From Rhodobiaceae bacterium (lineage in GTDB: Bacteria; Pseudomonadota; Alphaproteobacteria; RS24), in contig JAHEGN010000001.1 of assembly GCA_024645085.1 (NCBI GenBank), forward strand, positions 1 to 64,000: 64,000 nt of DNA, given 5' to 3'. Within the stretch, counting starts at the first letter, position 1; each line of letters opens with the position of its first letter. A model generated the notes under the pieces. The model saw only the letters and a list, made by a program, of their open reading frames with translations. It was not told the origin of the DNA and did no database searches. A program made the translations under genes and the position numbers. Shown in pieces: positions 45,490 through 53,543 of this stretch.

Positions 45490-46128
45490 TTATTCGCCAA
45501 TCAGATAATTAATGGCGCATTGGCGCGCCTCGACACTGGCGCCCTGCGAAATAGCCACGGTCAGCGCCTGATAATGGCTCATCGGCACCACAGTTGAGCG
45601 CTGGGCGATGGCCCAACAAGCCAAATGGCTGGCGAAGGGGGCGAATTGATTGCCAGAAATATCATATAGACAGCAGATGAAAACTTGCTCATGAGCCAGG
45701 TCAGGGGTGCCTTGCAAATCGCGCAAGGCATGCTGCAGCTGTTGTTTGGCGGCGTCGCTGGCACGACTACTGGCCAACGCCGCTAGCGATGGTTCGAGCG
45801 CTAAGCGCATATCCAAAGCATGATGGGCGATATCGGCGAGAGCCTCTTGGCTGAGGGCGGCGCCGGTCAGCCAGTGCAGAACTTGTGGGTCCCAGAGCGC
45901 CCAATGTTTGGCCTCGGCGACCAGCGTGCCGACGCGAGGTTTGGCGGTAATCAGACCCTTGGCGCCCAAAACCCGCAAGGCTTCGCGCAGCACTGTGCGC
46001 GAGACTTGGAATTTTTCACATAAATCCGTATCGGGCGGCAATTTGGCGCCAATTGGCATTTTTTGTGACAAAATTTCCCCAGCCAAGGCGGCGGATACAC
46101 GATAGGTCAGGCGATTCTTGTTTTCCAT
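45490..46128 (-). CDS. GntR-family transcriptional regulator, FadR/FCD subfamily
   Basis: 212 aa. An N-terminal winged helix-turn-helix (KLPPDTDLCEKFQVSRTVLREALRVLGAKGLI, residues about 28-60, then TAKPRVGTLV as the wing) and a C-terminal all-helical FCD ligand domain (about 85-210), somewhat short. FCD regulators respond to small organic acids, acyl-CoAs or sugar acids. It lies between the sigma gene and the dehalogenase on the same strand, so the dehalogenase (50 bases upstream of its start) may share its promoter or be its target. Confidence 0.87.
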   Translation of the reverse strand: MENKNRLTYRVSAALAGEILSQKMPIGAKLPPDTDLCEKFQVSRTVLREALRVLGAKGLITAKPRVGTLVAEAKHWALWDPQVLHWLTGAALSQEALADIAHHALDMRLALEPSLAALASSRASDAAKQQLQHALRDLQGTPDLAHEQVFICCLYDISGNQFAPFASHLACWAIAQRSTVVPMSHYQALTVAISQGASVEARQCAINYLIGE

Positions 46129-46178
46129 GCCTAAATAGTAGTATTTTTATACGATTGGGTCAACAATAGTGTGATTAA

Positions 46179-47078
46179 TTATATATTATTTTCTTCAATC
46201 CAGCTTTTAATCGCTTGGCCAATCTCATGCGGAGAGTCTTCTTGGATGAAATGCAAACCAGCGACGGTCACTTCTGTCTGATTTTTCCAGCTGCGGCAGA
46301 AATCACGCATTTTGCCGACCAAAATCGACCCTGGGTCGGCATTGATGAATAATTTCGGCATATCGCTGGTCGCCATGAAGGCGCCATAATCATTTATCAA
46401 GTCGACCATATGGGCCGGCTCTCCGGCGATCGGGATATCACGCGGCCAGCTCAAGGTCGGGCGGCGTTGTTCACCAGCTTCGGCAAAGGGGGCGCGATAG
46501 ACGGCCATTTCGGCCTCAGTGAGTCCGCGCAAAACCGAGGACGGCAGCACGCCCTCAACAAAGACATTTTTTTCCAACACGACGGTTTCGCCAGCCTCAG
46601 AGCGGAAGGCCTGAAAAATATTGCGCGCGCTTTCTGGCCAATCATCCCAAGACGGCACCGGCGCCACTAGGGCTTCCATATAACAAATACCAGCGACGCG
46701 AGCGCTGTGGCGGGCCGCGTAATGGAACCCCAGTGCCGAGCCCCAGTCATGCACCACCAATATGGCATTTTGCTTCACCCCAAGCGCCTCAAGCGCGGCT
46801 TCAAAATATTGGCTGTGTACAGCAAAACTATAGCTGTCTGCCTGCGGCGGTAATTTTTCGCTATCGCCCATGCCGATTAAGTCAATGGCGATGCAGCGCC
46901 CTTTGTCGGCCAAATGCGGCATGATGTTGCGCCATAAATAAGAGGAGGTCGGATTGCCGTGTTGAAAAATAATCGGCCGCTCATTGGGGTCGCCCAATTC
47001 GACATAGGCCATGCGTTTGCCGAGAACCTCAATATGGTTTTTTTCATGCGCTTTTGTGCTGATAGTTTGGTCTGACAT
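46179..47078 (-). CDS. dhaA: Haloalkane dehalogenase, HLD-II type
   Basis: 299 aa alpha/beta hydrolase. The full active-site set is visible: halide-binding Asn42 (HGNPTSS), nucleophile Asp111 with the halide-binding Trp112 (VVHDWGSALG), catalytic acid Glu135 (YMEALVAP) and His276 (LHFIQEDSPHEIG). The Asn-Trp pair and Glu after strand 6 identify subfamily II (DhaA/LinB). It hydrolyses halogenated alkanes to alcohol, halide and proton. A FadR-type regulator lies immediately downstream on the same strand. Confidence 0.93.
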   Translation of the reverse strand: MSDQTISTKAHEKNHIEVLGKRMAYVELGDPNERPIIFQHGNPTSSYLWRNIMPHLADKGRCIAIDLIGMGDSEKLPPQADSYSFAVHSQYFEAALEALGVKQNAILVVHDWGSALGFHYAARHSARVAGICYMEALVAPVPSWDDWPESARNIFQAFRSEAGETVVLEKNVFVEGVLPSSVLRGLTEAEMAVYRAPFAEAGEQRRPTLSWPRDIPIAGEPAHMVDLINDYGAFMATSDMPKLFINADPGSILVGKMRDFCRSWKNQTEVTVAGLHFIQEDSPHEIGQAIKSWIEENNI

Positions 47079-47140
47079 TTCTCTCTCCTAATGAGATATC
47101 AGCTTGGCACAATTAAAATCGCAAGACAAACCGTCGCCTT

Positions 47141-48007
47141 CTAATTTTTTGAGTTTGGCAATTTCGCGATGGCAGCCGCCAATGTGGCCACCGCCAGCGG
47201 TGTTGCGGCACCCGAGCAGGTCACCAGATTGCTCGGCAAATAAATCCGCTGCGACTCGGGAAACCGTTGAGCCAGCGCCGGATGGGCGAGAAACTCAATG
47301 CCACGGTCAGCCGGTAGGCCTATTGGCTCAGATAATAAAAGCCCGTCGGCCTTTGAGGCAATGGCCTGCTCCAGATTAAACGGACGAAAATCATCAACCG
47401 GTTGGTCGGCATTGCTTTGCTGGGCACCAGCTGGCATCGGGGCGGTGCCAGCCAGTCGCATGACTTGCGCCAGAATATGGTTGTCGCCAATGGTCAGGCC
47501 GCGCCTTTGCAGCGGCAATAAGGTTTTGCCTTGATCAGGGTGGCGGGCGGCGGCTAATTGCTGCTGCAAGTCACGCCAATAAGCAGCGGCCTCGGCGGGC
47601 CGTCCAATAGCCGCACCGAGGGCAAGAATTTCGTCGCCCGCTTCAGCGAAATCTGTGCTGGCGGCGAGACTGATAATGTCAATGCCATGGCTCTGCAAAA
47701 TCTGCTGTTTCATGGCCGAGGAATAGGGGCTTACAATTACCACTTGCGGCTTGAGTGCGAGAATTTCCTCTAAGCCGCCATGGGTTACGGGCATGGCGGC
47801 CGCCTGTTGGTGAAATGGCGATAGTGCCGCATCACGCGACAAATAGGATAGGGCGAGAATTTGTTCAGGCGCGGCAATCGCCATCAGATAGGCATCAGCG
47901 CACATATTTAAGCTGACGATTTTGGGCAAATCAGCGGCCGCCGCCTGCCATGGCAGCACAAGCAAGGTGAGGAATGTCAAAAACCGGCGCATGGTTCTGC
48001 TTGCCAT
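47141..48007 (-). CDS. btuF: Periplasmic vitamin B12-binding protein (BtuF-like)
   Basis: 288 aa. Signal peptide (residues 1-24, ...LVLPWQAAAA), then a class III binding protein fold: IVSLNMCADAYLMAIAAPEQILALS and EEILALKPQVVIVSPYSS are typical of BtuF/FecB-like proteins. It delivers a corrinoid (or siderophore) to the BtuCD importer. ATG 48007 follows AGGAG with nine-base spacing. It is divergent from the permease gene at 48091, and the B12 riboswitch downstream of that permease supports the corrinoid specificity. Confidence 0.85.
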   Translation of the reverse strand: MASRTMRRFLTFLTLLVLPWQAAAADLPKIVSLNMCADAYLMAIAAPEQILALSYLSRDAALSPFHQQAAAMPVTHGGLEEILALKPQVVIVSPYSSAMKQQILQSHGIDIISLAASTDFAEAGDEILALGAAIGRPAEAAAYWRDLQQQLAAARHPDQGKTLLPLQRRGLTIGDNHILAQVMRLAGTAPMPAGAQQSNADQPVDDFRPFNLEQAIASKADGLLLSEPIGLPADRGIEFLAHPALAQRFPESQRIYLPSNLVTCSGAATPLAVATLAAAIAKLPNSKN

Positions 48008-48090
48008 TGATCTGCGCTCCTGTCTAGAGGCATGTCTGGCGTCACGCAATGAGGCTTGGCAAATCGGCTGGCGAGGGTTAGCTTTGCGGC

Positions 48091-49086
48091 ATGTCCTATC
48101 CGCGACTTACCTTGATTTTATGCCTCAGCTTAGGGCTGGCGGCGCTGGTCTCATTTTTATGCGGGCCGGTGGTGTCGCGGCCGTCTGACCTGCTGGCCTG
48201 GCTCAGCGGCCATGGTGACGCACAATTGAGTATTATTTTTGCCGATATTCGTGCCCCGCGCATTGTATTGGCGGCCATCACCGGTTTTGTGCTGGGACTG
48301 GCCGGCGCGGCGACGCAGGGGCTGTTGCGCAATCCGCTGGCCGAACCATCTTTGCTCGGCGCATCAAATGCCGCCGCTTTGGGGGCGGTGATTGCAATTT
48401 ATTTAGGCCTGTCTGGCACATTGTCATATGCGGTGCCATTGAGCGCCGCTTTTGCCGCCTTGCTTTCAGTGCTGCTATTGTTGATTTTTGCCGGACGCGG
48501 TATCAGCTCCGTGCGGTTGATCTTGGCCGGTTTTGCGGTCAGCGCGCTGGCCGGTGCGGGCATTGCTCTGGCGCTCAATTTTTCGGCTAATATTTTCGCA
48601 GCGCTGGAGATTTCTTTCTGGCTTTTGGGGGCAGTGGAAAACCGCAGTTGGCAACATGTCGCTTTGGTTTTGCCGGGTAGTTTAATCGGTATAGGGCTTT
48701 TGCTATCTGGCGGTCGCGCGCTCAATGCGCTGGCGCTGGGTGATGATGTGGCGGCCAGTTTGGGCGTTCGTCTCAGCCGCCTGCGCTGGCGTTTTGCGCT
48801 GGGCATTGCCTTGGCCATGGGGGCGGTGGTTTCGGTGACGGGGGTGATTGGTTTTATTGGTCTTGTGGCCCCGCATTTGGTGCGGCCTTTGGTTGGCCAT
48901 AATCCGCACCAAAGCCTGATACCAAGTGCCCTGATGGGTGCGATTTTACTACTGGTGGCCGATAGTCTGGTGCGCTTATTGCCAAGCCAGCAAGAGCTGA
49001 AGCTTGGGGTGCTGACGGCATTTTTGGGCGTGCCCATGCTGCTTTATTTATTGCGCCGCAACACGGTTGCCGACGCTGCCGCTTGA
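48091..49086 (+). CDS. btuC: Vitamin B12 ABC transporter permease (BtuC, FecCD family)
   Basis: 331 aa, about nine to ten membrane helices. FecCD signatures: RAPRIVLAAITGFVLGLAGAATQGLLRNPLAEPSLLGAS near the N-terminus and GVIGFIGLVAPHLVRPLVGHNPHQSLIPSALMGA (coupling region) near the C-terminus. It imports the corrinoid with BtuD (51328-52143). It is transcribed from the short divergent gap shared with btuF and ends just before the cobalamin riboswitch, so the riboswitch does not control this gene unless promoters overlap. Confidence 0.87.
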   Translation: MSYPRLTLILCLSLGLAALVSFLCGPVVSRPSDLLAWLSGHGDAQLSIIFADIRAPRIVLAAITGFVLGLAGAATQGLLRNPLAEPSLLGASNAAALGAVIAIYLGLSGTLSYAVPLSAAFAALLSVLLLLIFAGRGISSVRLILAGFAVSALAGAGIALALNFSANIFAALEISFWLLGAVENRSWQHVALVLPGSLIGIGLLLSGGRALNALALGDDVAASLGVRLSRLRWRFALGIALAMGAVVSVTGVIGFIGLVAPHLVRPLVGHNPHQSLIPSALMGAILLLVADSLVRLLPSQQELKLGVLTAFLGVPMLLYLLRRNTVADAAA

Positions 49087-49109
49087 CACCAAAGCAGGGC
49101 ACGGCTACC

Positions 49110-49284
49110 ACTATTGAGCATTTCAGGTGCCCCGCGAGGGGGTAATAGGGAACGCAGTAGGGCTTCGGCCTAGTCTGCGGCTGCACCCGCAACTGTTAGC
49201 GGCGAGCAAACTGTCATAGTCCACTCCATTTTGGGGGAAGGCGACAGGGCGCATTGACCCGCAAGCCAGGAAACCTGCCTGATT
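49110..49284 (+). ncRNA. Cobalamin riboswitch
   Basis: All landmark blocks of the AdoCbl aptamer occur in order: AGGTGCCCCGCGAGGGGGTAA, GGGAACGCAGT, GCGGCTGCACCCGCAACTGT (the ACCCGCaACTGT core), GGGGAAGGCGACAGG, and the B12 box GCAAGCCAGGAAACCTGCC (49261-49279). It sits upstream of btuB with about 130 bases of expression platform before the ATG at 49416. With B12 bound it is expected to repress btuB and the genes behind it. Confidence 0.97.
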
Positions 49285-49415
49285 TGGTCGCTCTTTCGCG
49301 CAGGCGGGATGAACTGCACGAGGCGGATTGGCTCTTTCGAGTTCCGTTACAGACGACAATTTTGAACCTGCTCTGTTGGCTTGGCCAGCAGTGCATAATT
49401 TCGTTTGGAGCTAAA

Positions 49416-51323
49416 ATGACGAAGAATAAAAACAAATCCATCACCGGCGCTATCATGCGCGGGCTGATTATTACCCCTCTCTTCTTCCACCCCCTGCAGG
49501 CCAATGCCAATGATGCCGATGCGGTTGACCAAATTGTTGTCACCGCCACCGGTGTGCCGACACCGGCGTCGCAGATTGGTGCAACGCTGGATGTCATCAC
49601 CCGACAACAGTTAGAAGACCAACAAGTGGTGTATTTGCAAGAGGCACTGAGCCAACTCAAGGGCGTGTATTTCCGCCAAGAGGGCAATGTCGGCGGTCTC
49701 GGCTATTTGCAAATGCGCGGCCTTGAGCGGCAAAACACGCTGGTGCTTATCGATGGCAATAATATGTCCGATGCGGCTGACGCCAATGGCGGTGCAGAAA
49801 TCGCCCATATTCTGGTGGCCGATATTGAGCGCATTGAGGTCATTCGTGGCGGCAATAGCGTGCTATATGGCTCCAATGCCATTGCCGGTGTGGTTAATAT
49901 TATCACTCGCAAGGCGGGCGACGAGGCTGGCACGCAAATACGCTTGGCTAGTGGCTCGCATCAATTGCGAGAAGCCGTGGTGCACAGTAGCGGTAAATCA
50001 GCCAATGGACGCATTGGGTATCGGTTTTCTGTGCAAAGCGTGGATGTGCAACCGCCGTCTGAGTTGGATGAGGAAAACACCAGCTATTATAAAAATGAAG
50101 ACTATGAGAACCTGACTTTTTCCGGCGCCTTAGATGTGCAATTGAGCGATGCAACACATGCTTCTTTCTTGGCCCGTGCGGTGCGCGCATCGGTCAATAC
50201 AGATGGCTTCGACCCACAAAGCTATGCGCCGGTTGATGGCGATTTTGGCACGGACACAGATCAAAATATGTTCATCGCTCATGTTGAAACGCAAGCCATG
50301 GACGCGCTCACCATTTCGGCCAAATATAGTTTCTTCGCTAATCATCGCGATACATTTGCCGAAGTCGGCGACACTTATTGGTATGATGGCGAACGCCAAA
50401 GCTGGGAGGTGCGAGCGGCGTATTTTCTCAATGAAACGGATTACATCAATCTGGGGGTTGAGCAAAAAACCGAAAGCCTGTTGCAAAACGGTCTGTCAGC
50501 CGAAAAACAGGTCGATACACAGGCCGTGTTTGCGCTTTTGCACCAGCAATTTGGTCAGTTGAGCACCAGTCTTGGCCTGCGCCATGACGAGCATGATAAT
50601 TTTGGCAGCCAAGACAGTTGGCGTTTTGGCACGGTCTATCAAATCACGGACTATATGGCCGCCACGGCCAGCGCCGGCACCGCGTTTCGCGCCCCCAGCC
50701 TTTATGAATTATTCGGTGAGGATGCGACCTGTATTGACGGCATGTGCGGCAATCCTAATTTGTCGCCAGAAGAAAGCGATGTGATGGATATTGGTCTACG
50801 GTTCGGTGGCGAGGCTTTGCCGTTTCGTGCGGCTGTGACCTATTTTGACATTGAAACCGAAAATCGGATTTTCTATGAAAATATCGGCCCGCCCAGCTAT
50901 GCCGGTAATTATCAAAATGATAGCGGCCAGAGCAGCTCATCAGGCACCGAGTTGAGTGTTGAGGTGCCGCTTGCGGCGCAATGGGAGGTTGGTTTTTCAG
51001 CCACCAAACTCAACCCGCGCACCGCCAGTGGCGGCATTCAAAACAGCCAGCCACGGCAAGTCTATTCGGCGGATTTGAATTTTGCTGCAGCGGATAATCA
51101 AAGCCATTGGCGGTTGAGCGCCCAGCAAGTGCGTGACCGCTATATTTACAATAATTTGCAGGAAGACTATCTGGTGCTGGGTAGCAGCTATGATAGAGTT
51201 TTGAGCAATGGTTGGAAACTACAGGCGCAGATCAGTAATTTGCTGGATGAGCACTATCAAACCAGTGCCAATAAATCGACCCCTCGGCGTCGGGTGAAAA
51301 TTGCCCTGAGCACGGAGTTTTAA
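49416..51323 (+). CDS. btuB: TonB-dependent vitamin B12 receptor
   Basis: 635 aa. A signal peptide within residues 1-30 (ITGAIMRGLIITPLFFHPLQANA), a TonB-box/plug domain (DQIVVTATGVPTPASQIGATLDVI; LEDQQVVYLQEALSQLKGVYF; MRGLERQNTLVLIDGNNMSD) and a 22-strand barrel ending VKIALSTEF. The cobalamin riboswitch directly upstream identifies the substrate class. ATG 49416 follows TTGGAG and gives the signal peptide; the reading frame is open further upstream through the riboswitch but that part is not coding. Confidence 0.93.
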   Translation: MTKNKNKSITGAIMRGLIITPLFFHPLQANANDADAVDQIVVTATGVPTPASQIGATLDVITRQQLEDQQVVYLQEALSQLKGVYFRQEGNVGGLGYLQMRGLERQNTLVLIDGNNMSDAADANGGAEIAHILVADIERIEVIRGGNSVLYGSNAIAGVVNIITRKAGDEAGTQIRLASGSHQLREAVVHSSGKSANGRIGYRFSVQSVDVQPPSELDEENTSYYKNEDYENLTFSGALDVQLSDATHASFLARAVRASVNTDGFDPQSYAPVDGDFGTDTDQNMFIAHVETQAMDALTISAKYSFFANHRDTFAEVGDTYWYDGERQSWEVRAAYFLNETDYINLGVEQKTESLLQNGLSAEKQVDTQAVFALLHQQFGQLSTSLGLRHDEHDNFGSQDSWRFGTVYQITDYMAATASAGTAFRAPSLYELFGEDATCIDGMCGNPNLSPEESDVMDIGLRFGGEALPFRAAVTYFDIETENRIFYENIGPPSYAGNYQNDSGQSSSSGTELSVEVPLAAQWEVGFSATKLNPRTASGGIQNSQPRQVYSADLNFAAADNQSHWRLSAQQVRDRYIYNNLQEDYLVLGSSYDRVLSNGWKLQAQISNLLDEHYQTSANKSTPRRRVKIALSTEF

Positions 51324-51327
51324 CAAT

Positions 51328-52143
51328 ATGACCGGACTGCATCTTGCTAACATCAACCATAAGATAGGTGACATTCGCCTGACGGTTGAGGCGATGCATT
51401 TTGCCGCCGGTCAGTTAACTGGCATTGTCGGCCCCAATGGGGCCGGCAAAACCAGCCTGCTCAAAATCGCCGCCGGTCTCATGACGCCAGTGCAGGGGAT
51501 TATTGGCTTGGATGATATGACCGATGCTGGACAATCAGCGTTTGGTGATGTTCAGCAAAGAGCCCGCCGCTTGGCCTATCTGCCGCAATTTCAGCCCTTG
51601 GCTTGGCCGATGAGTTGTCGCGATGTGGTGGCCCTTGGGCGGTTGCCACACCATGGTGATTTCACCAATTTGCAGGCCGAGGATTGGCGCCATGTTGACG
51701 CGGCTCTGGCGCAATGCCAAGTCGAGGGTTTTGCCACCCGCGCCATTGACCATTTATCGGGCGGCGAGCGGGCGCGGGTGCTGATTGCGCGGCTGATGGC
51801 TTCCGATCCACAGGTCTATCTTCTGGATGAGCCAACGCAATCGCTGGATCCGGCGGCGCAATTGGCGGTGATGGGCCTGATGCAACAACAAGCACGGGCT
51901 GGCAAAACAGTTGTGATGGTGCTGCATGACCTCAATCTGGCGGCGCGGTTTTGCGATCAGGTGGTTATTATGCACAAGGGCAATCCGGCGCATATGGGTC
52001 TGCCGCAAGAGGTCTTTACGCCGGCACATTTGCGCCCTATTTTCAGTGTAGATATGGCAAGTATAGAAACGCCGCATGGGCGGATATTGCAAACACTGGG
52101 GGCTGAAGGGCAGGTAGATAATTATGACGCGGGTCAAGCTTGA
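51328..52143 (+). CDS. btuD: Vitamin B12 ABC transporter ATPase
   Basis: 271 aa. Walker A GIVGPNGAGKTSLLKI (residue about 34), Q-loop LPQFQPLAWPM, signature HLSGGERARVLIARLM, Walker B VYLLDEPTQSLDP and H-loop VVMVLHDLNLAARF, all intact. The insertions and length fit the BtuD/FhuC group that powers BtuC. It follows btuB by four bases and overlaps the next ABC gene by 20 bases, so all three are one transcript under the riboswitch. Confidence 0.9.
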   Translation: MTGLHLANINHKIGDIRLTVEAMHFAAGQLTGIVGPNGAGKTSLLKIAAGLMTPVQGIIGLDDMTDAGQSAFGDVQQRARRLAYLPQFQPLAWPMSCRDVVALGRLPHHGDFTNLQAEDWRHVDAALAQCQVEGFATRAIDHLSGGERARVLIARLMASDPQVYLLDEPTQSLDPAAQLAVMGLMQQQARAGKTVVMVLHDLNLAARFCDQVVIMHKGNPAHMGLPQEVFTPAHLRPIFSVDMASIETPHGRILQTLGAEGQVDNYDAGQA

Positions 52144-52885
52144 TGGCATTAGCAAGAAATTCGGCGCCGTCACCGCGCTCAATGAGGTCAGCCTATCGCT
52201 AGAGGCGGGCCGTTCATTGGCGCTGATTGGGCCAACGGCGGCCGGTAAATCGGTTTTGCTGAAATGTCTGGTCGGGCTTTATGCGCCCGATAGCGGCACG
52301 ATTTGCCTTGATGGCGCGTCGGTCGGCACCAGCCAGCAACGCTCCAATGCGCTCAACAAACGTATTGGCATGTTGTTTCAACAAAATGCCCTATTCGATA
52401 GTCTGCCGGTTTGGGAGAATATCGCTTTTCGTCTGATCGCCGATGGCATGGACCGCGACCAAGCGCGCCAGCACGCCGAAGCGCTTCTGCCTCGGGTTGG
52501 CCTGCCTGCCGCCAATGCTGATTTATTTCCGGCTGATTTGTCGGGCGGTATGCAAAAACGCGTCGGTTTTGCCCGCGCCATTGCCACGCAGCCAGATATT
52601 TTATTGCTTGATAATCCGACCGCCGGTCTCGACCCAATTTTGGCGGCGCGGGTTGATGGCATGATTTCAACCTTGGCCCGCGAAAGTGGCGCCTGCGTGA
52701 TTTCCGTGACCAGCAATATGGTGGGCCTTACCGAGGCTTATGATGAAATTGCGGTTTTGCATGATGGCGTCTTGCGCTGGCATGGTGTGGCAAGCGCGGC
52801 GCAAAGTGACGATAATCCGTGGTTGCGCCAATTGCTTGCCGGTTCGCGCGATGGGCCTATTTCAACAATGAATAATGCCGCATAG
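52124..52885 (+). CDS. MlaF-like ABC ATPase with degenerate catalytic residues
   Basis: 253 aa, close to the MlaF/Ttg2A ATPases of phospholipid trafficking (IGMLFQQNALFDSLPVWENIAFRL, DLSGGMQKRVGFARAIATQP). Walker A is intact (GPTAAGKS, residues 36-43). The Walker B segment reads LLLDNPTAGLDP, with Asn164 where the catalytic Glu is expected, and the H-loop reads SVTSNM, with Ser197 instead of His. Both changes normally abolish or slow ATP hydrolysis. No MlaE/MlaD genes are adjacent; it overlaps btuD by 20 bases. Confidence 0.85.
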   Translation: MTRVKLDGISKKFGAVTALNEVSLSLEAGRSLALIGPTAAGKSVLLKCLVGLYAPDSGTICLDGASVGTSQQRSNALNKRIGMLFQQNALFDSLPVWENIAFRLIADGMDRDQARQHAEALLPRVGLPAANADLFPADLSGGMQKRVGFARAIATQPDILLLDNPTAGLDPILAARVDGMISTLARESGACVISVTSNMVGLTEAYDEIAVLHDGVLRWHGVASAAQSDDNPWLRQLLAGSRDGPISTMNNAA

Positions 52886-52894
52886 GAGACGACA

Positions 52895-53542
52895 ATGTTT
52901 GGACTAAGAAAAAAAACTGAAATGCCAACAGCCGAAACGGCGCTGCCGGGTCGCGACATGCAAATGCCAGTGCCGGAAAGCCATTTTGTTCTCGGCACAA
53001 AGCTGAAAGGCCCTTGGCCGGCGCATTTGCAAATCGCCATGTTCGGATTGGGCTGTTTTTGGGGCGCTGAACGCAAATTTTGGGTCTGCGACGGCGTGCA
53101 TTCGACGCAAGTCGGCTATGCCGCTGGTATCACCGCCAATCCGACATATGAAGAAGTATGCTCTGGCGGCACTGGCCATAATGAAGTGGTGCAAGTGGTC
53201 TATGACCCGCAAATTATTTCCTATGAAGCGCTTTTGACAGTGTTTTGGGAAAGCCATAATCCGACCCAAGGCATGCGCCAAGGCAATGATGTGGGCACCC
53301 AATACCGGTCTGGCATTTACTGTTTTTCAGAAGCCCAAAAACAAGCAGCTGAGGCCTCGCGCATGACGTTTCAAGCGCGCCTCACGGAAGCCGGTTTTGA
53401 CGCCATCACGACCGAGATTATCGACGCGCCCGTATTTTATTATGCCGAGGATTATCACCAGCAATATTTGGGCAAAAACCCAAACGGCTATTGCGGGCTT
53501 GGCGGCACCGGCGTGTCATGCCCGATTGGCTTGACGCAATAG
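52895..53542 (+). CDS. msrA: Peptide methionine sulfoxide reductase MsrA
   Basis: 215 aa. Catalytic Cys54 in [12 protein letters not shown], followed by the family segments [16 protein letters not shown] and [12 protein letters not shown], and a C-terminal [14 protein letters not shown] segment that carries the likely resolving cysteines. It repairs methionine-S-sulfoxide with thioredoxin. A 50-residue N-terminal extension without a signal peptide precedes the domain. It follows the MlaF-like gene by nine bases and may be under the same riboswitch-controlled transcript; convergent with the next receptor gene. Confidence 0.94.
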   Translation: MFGLRKKTEMPTAETALPGRDMQMPVPESHFVLGTKLKGPWPAHLQIAMFGLGCFWGAERKFWVCDGVHSTQVGYAAGITANPTYEEVCSGGTGHNEVVQVVYDPQIISYEALLTVFWESHNPTQGMRQGNDVGTQYRSGIYCFSEAQKQAAEASRMTFQARLTEAGFDAITTEIIDAPVFYYAEDYHQQYLGKNPNGYCGLGGTGVSCPIGLTQ

Positions 53543-53543
53543 C

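Noticed and set aside
49254-49415. In-frame extension of btuB upstream to an ATG inside the cobalamin riboswitch.
   Set aside because: That region is the B12 box and expression platform. The signal peptide and Shine-Dalgarno support the start at 49416.
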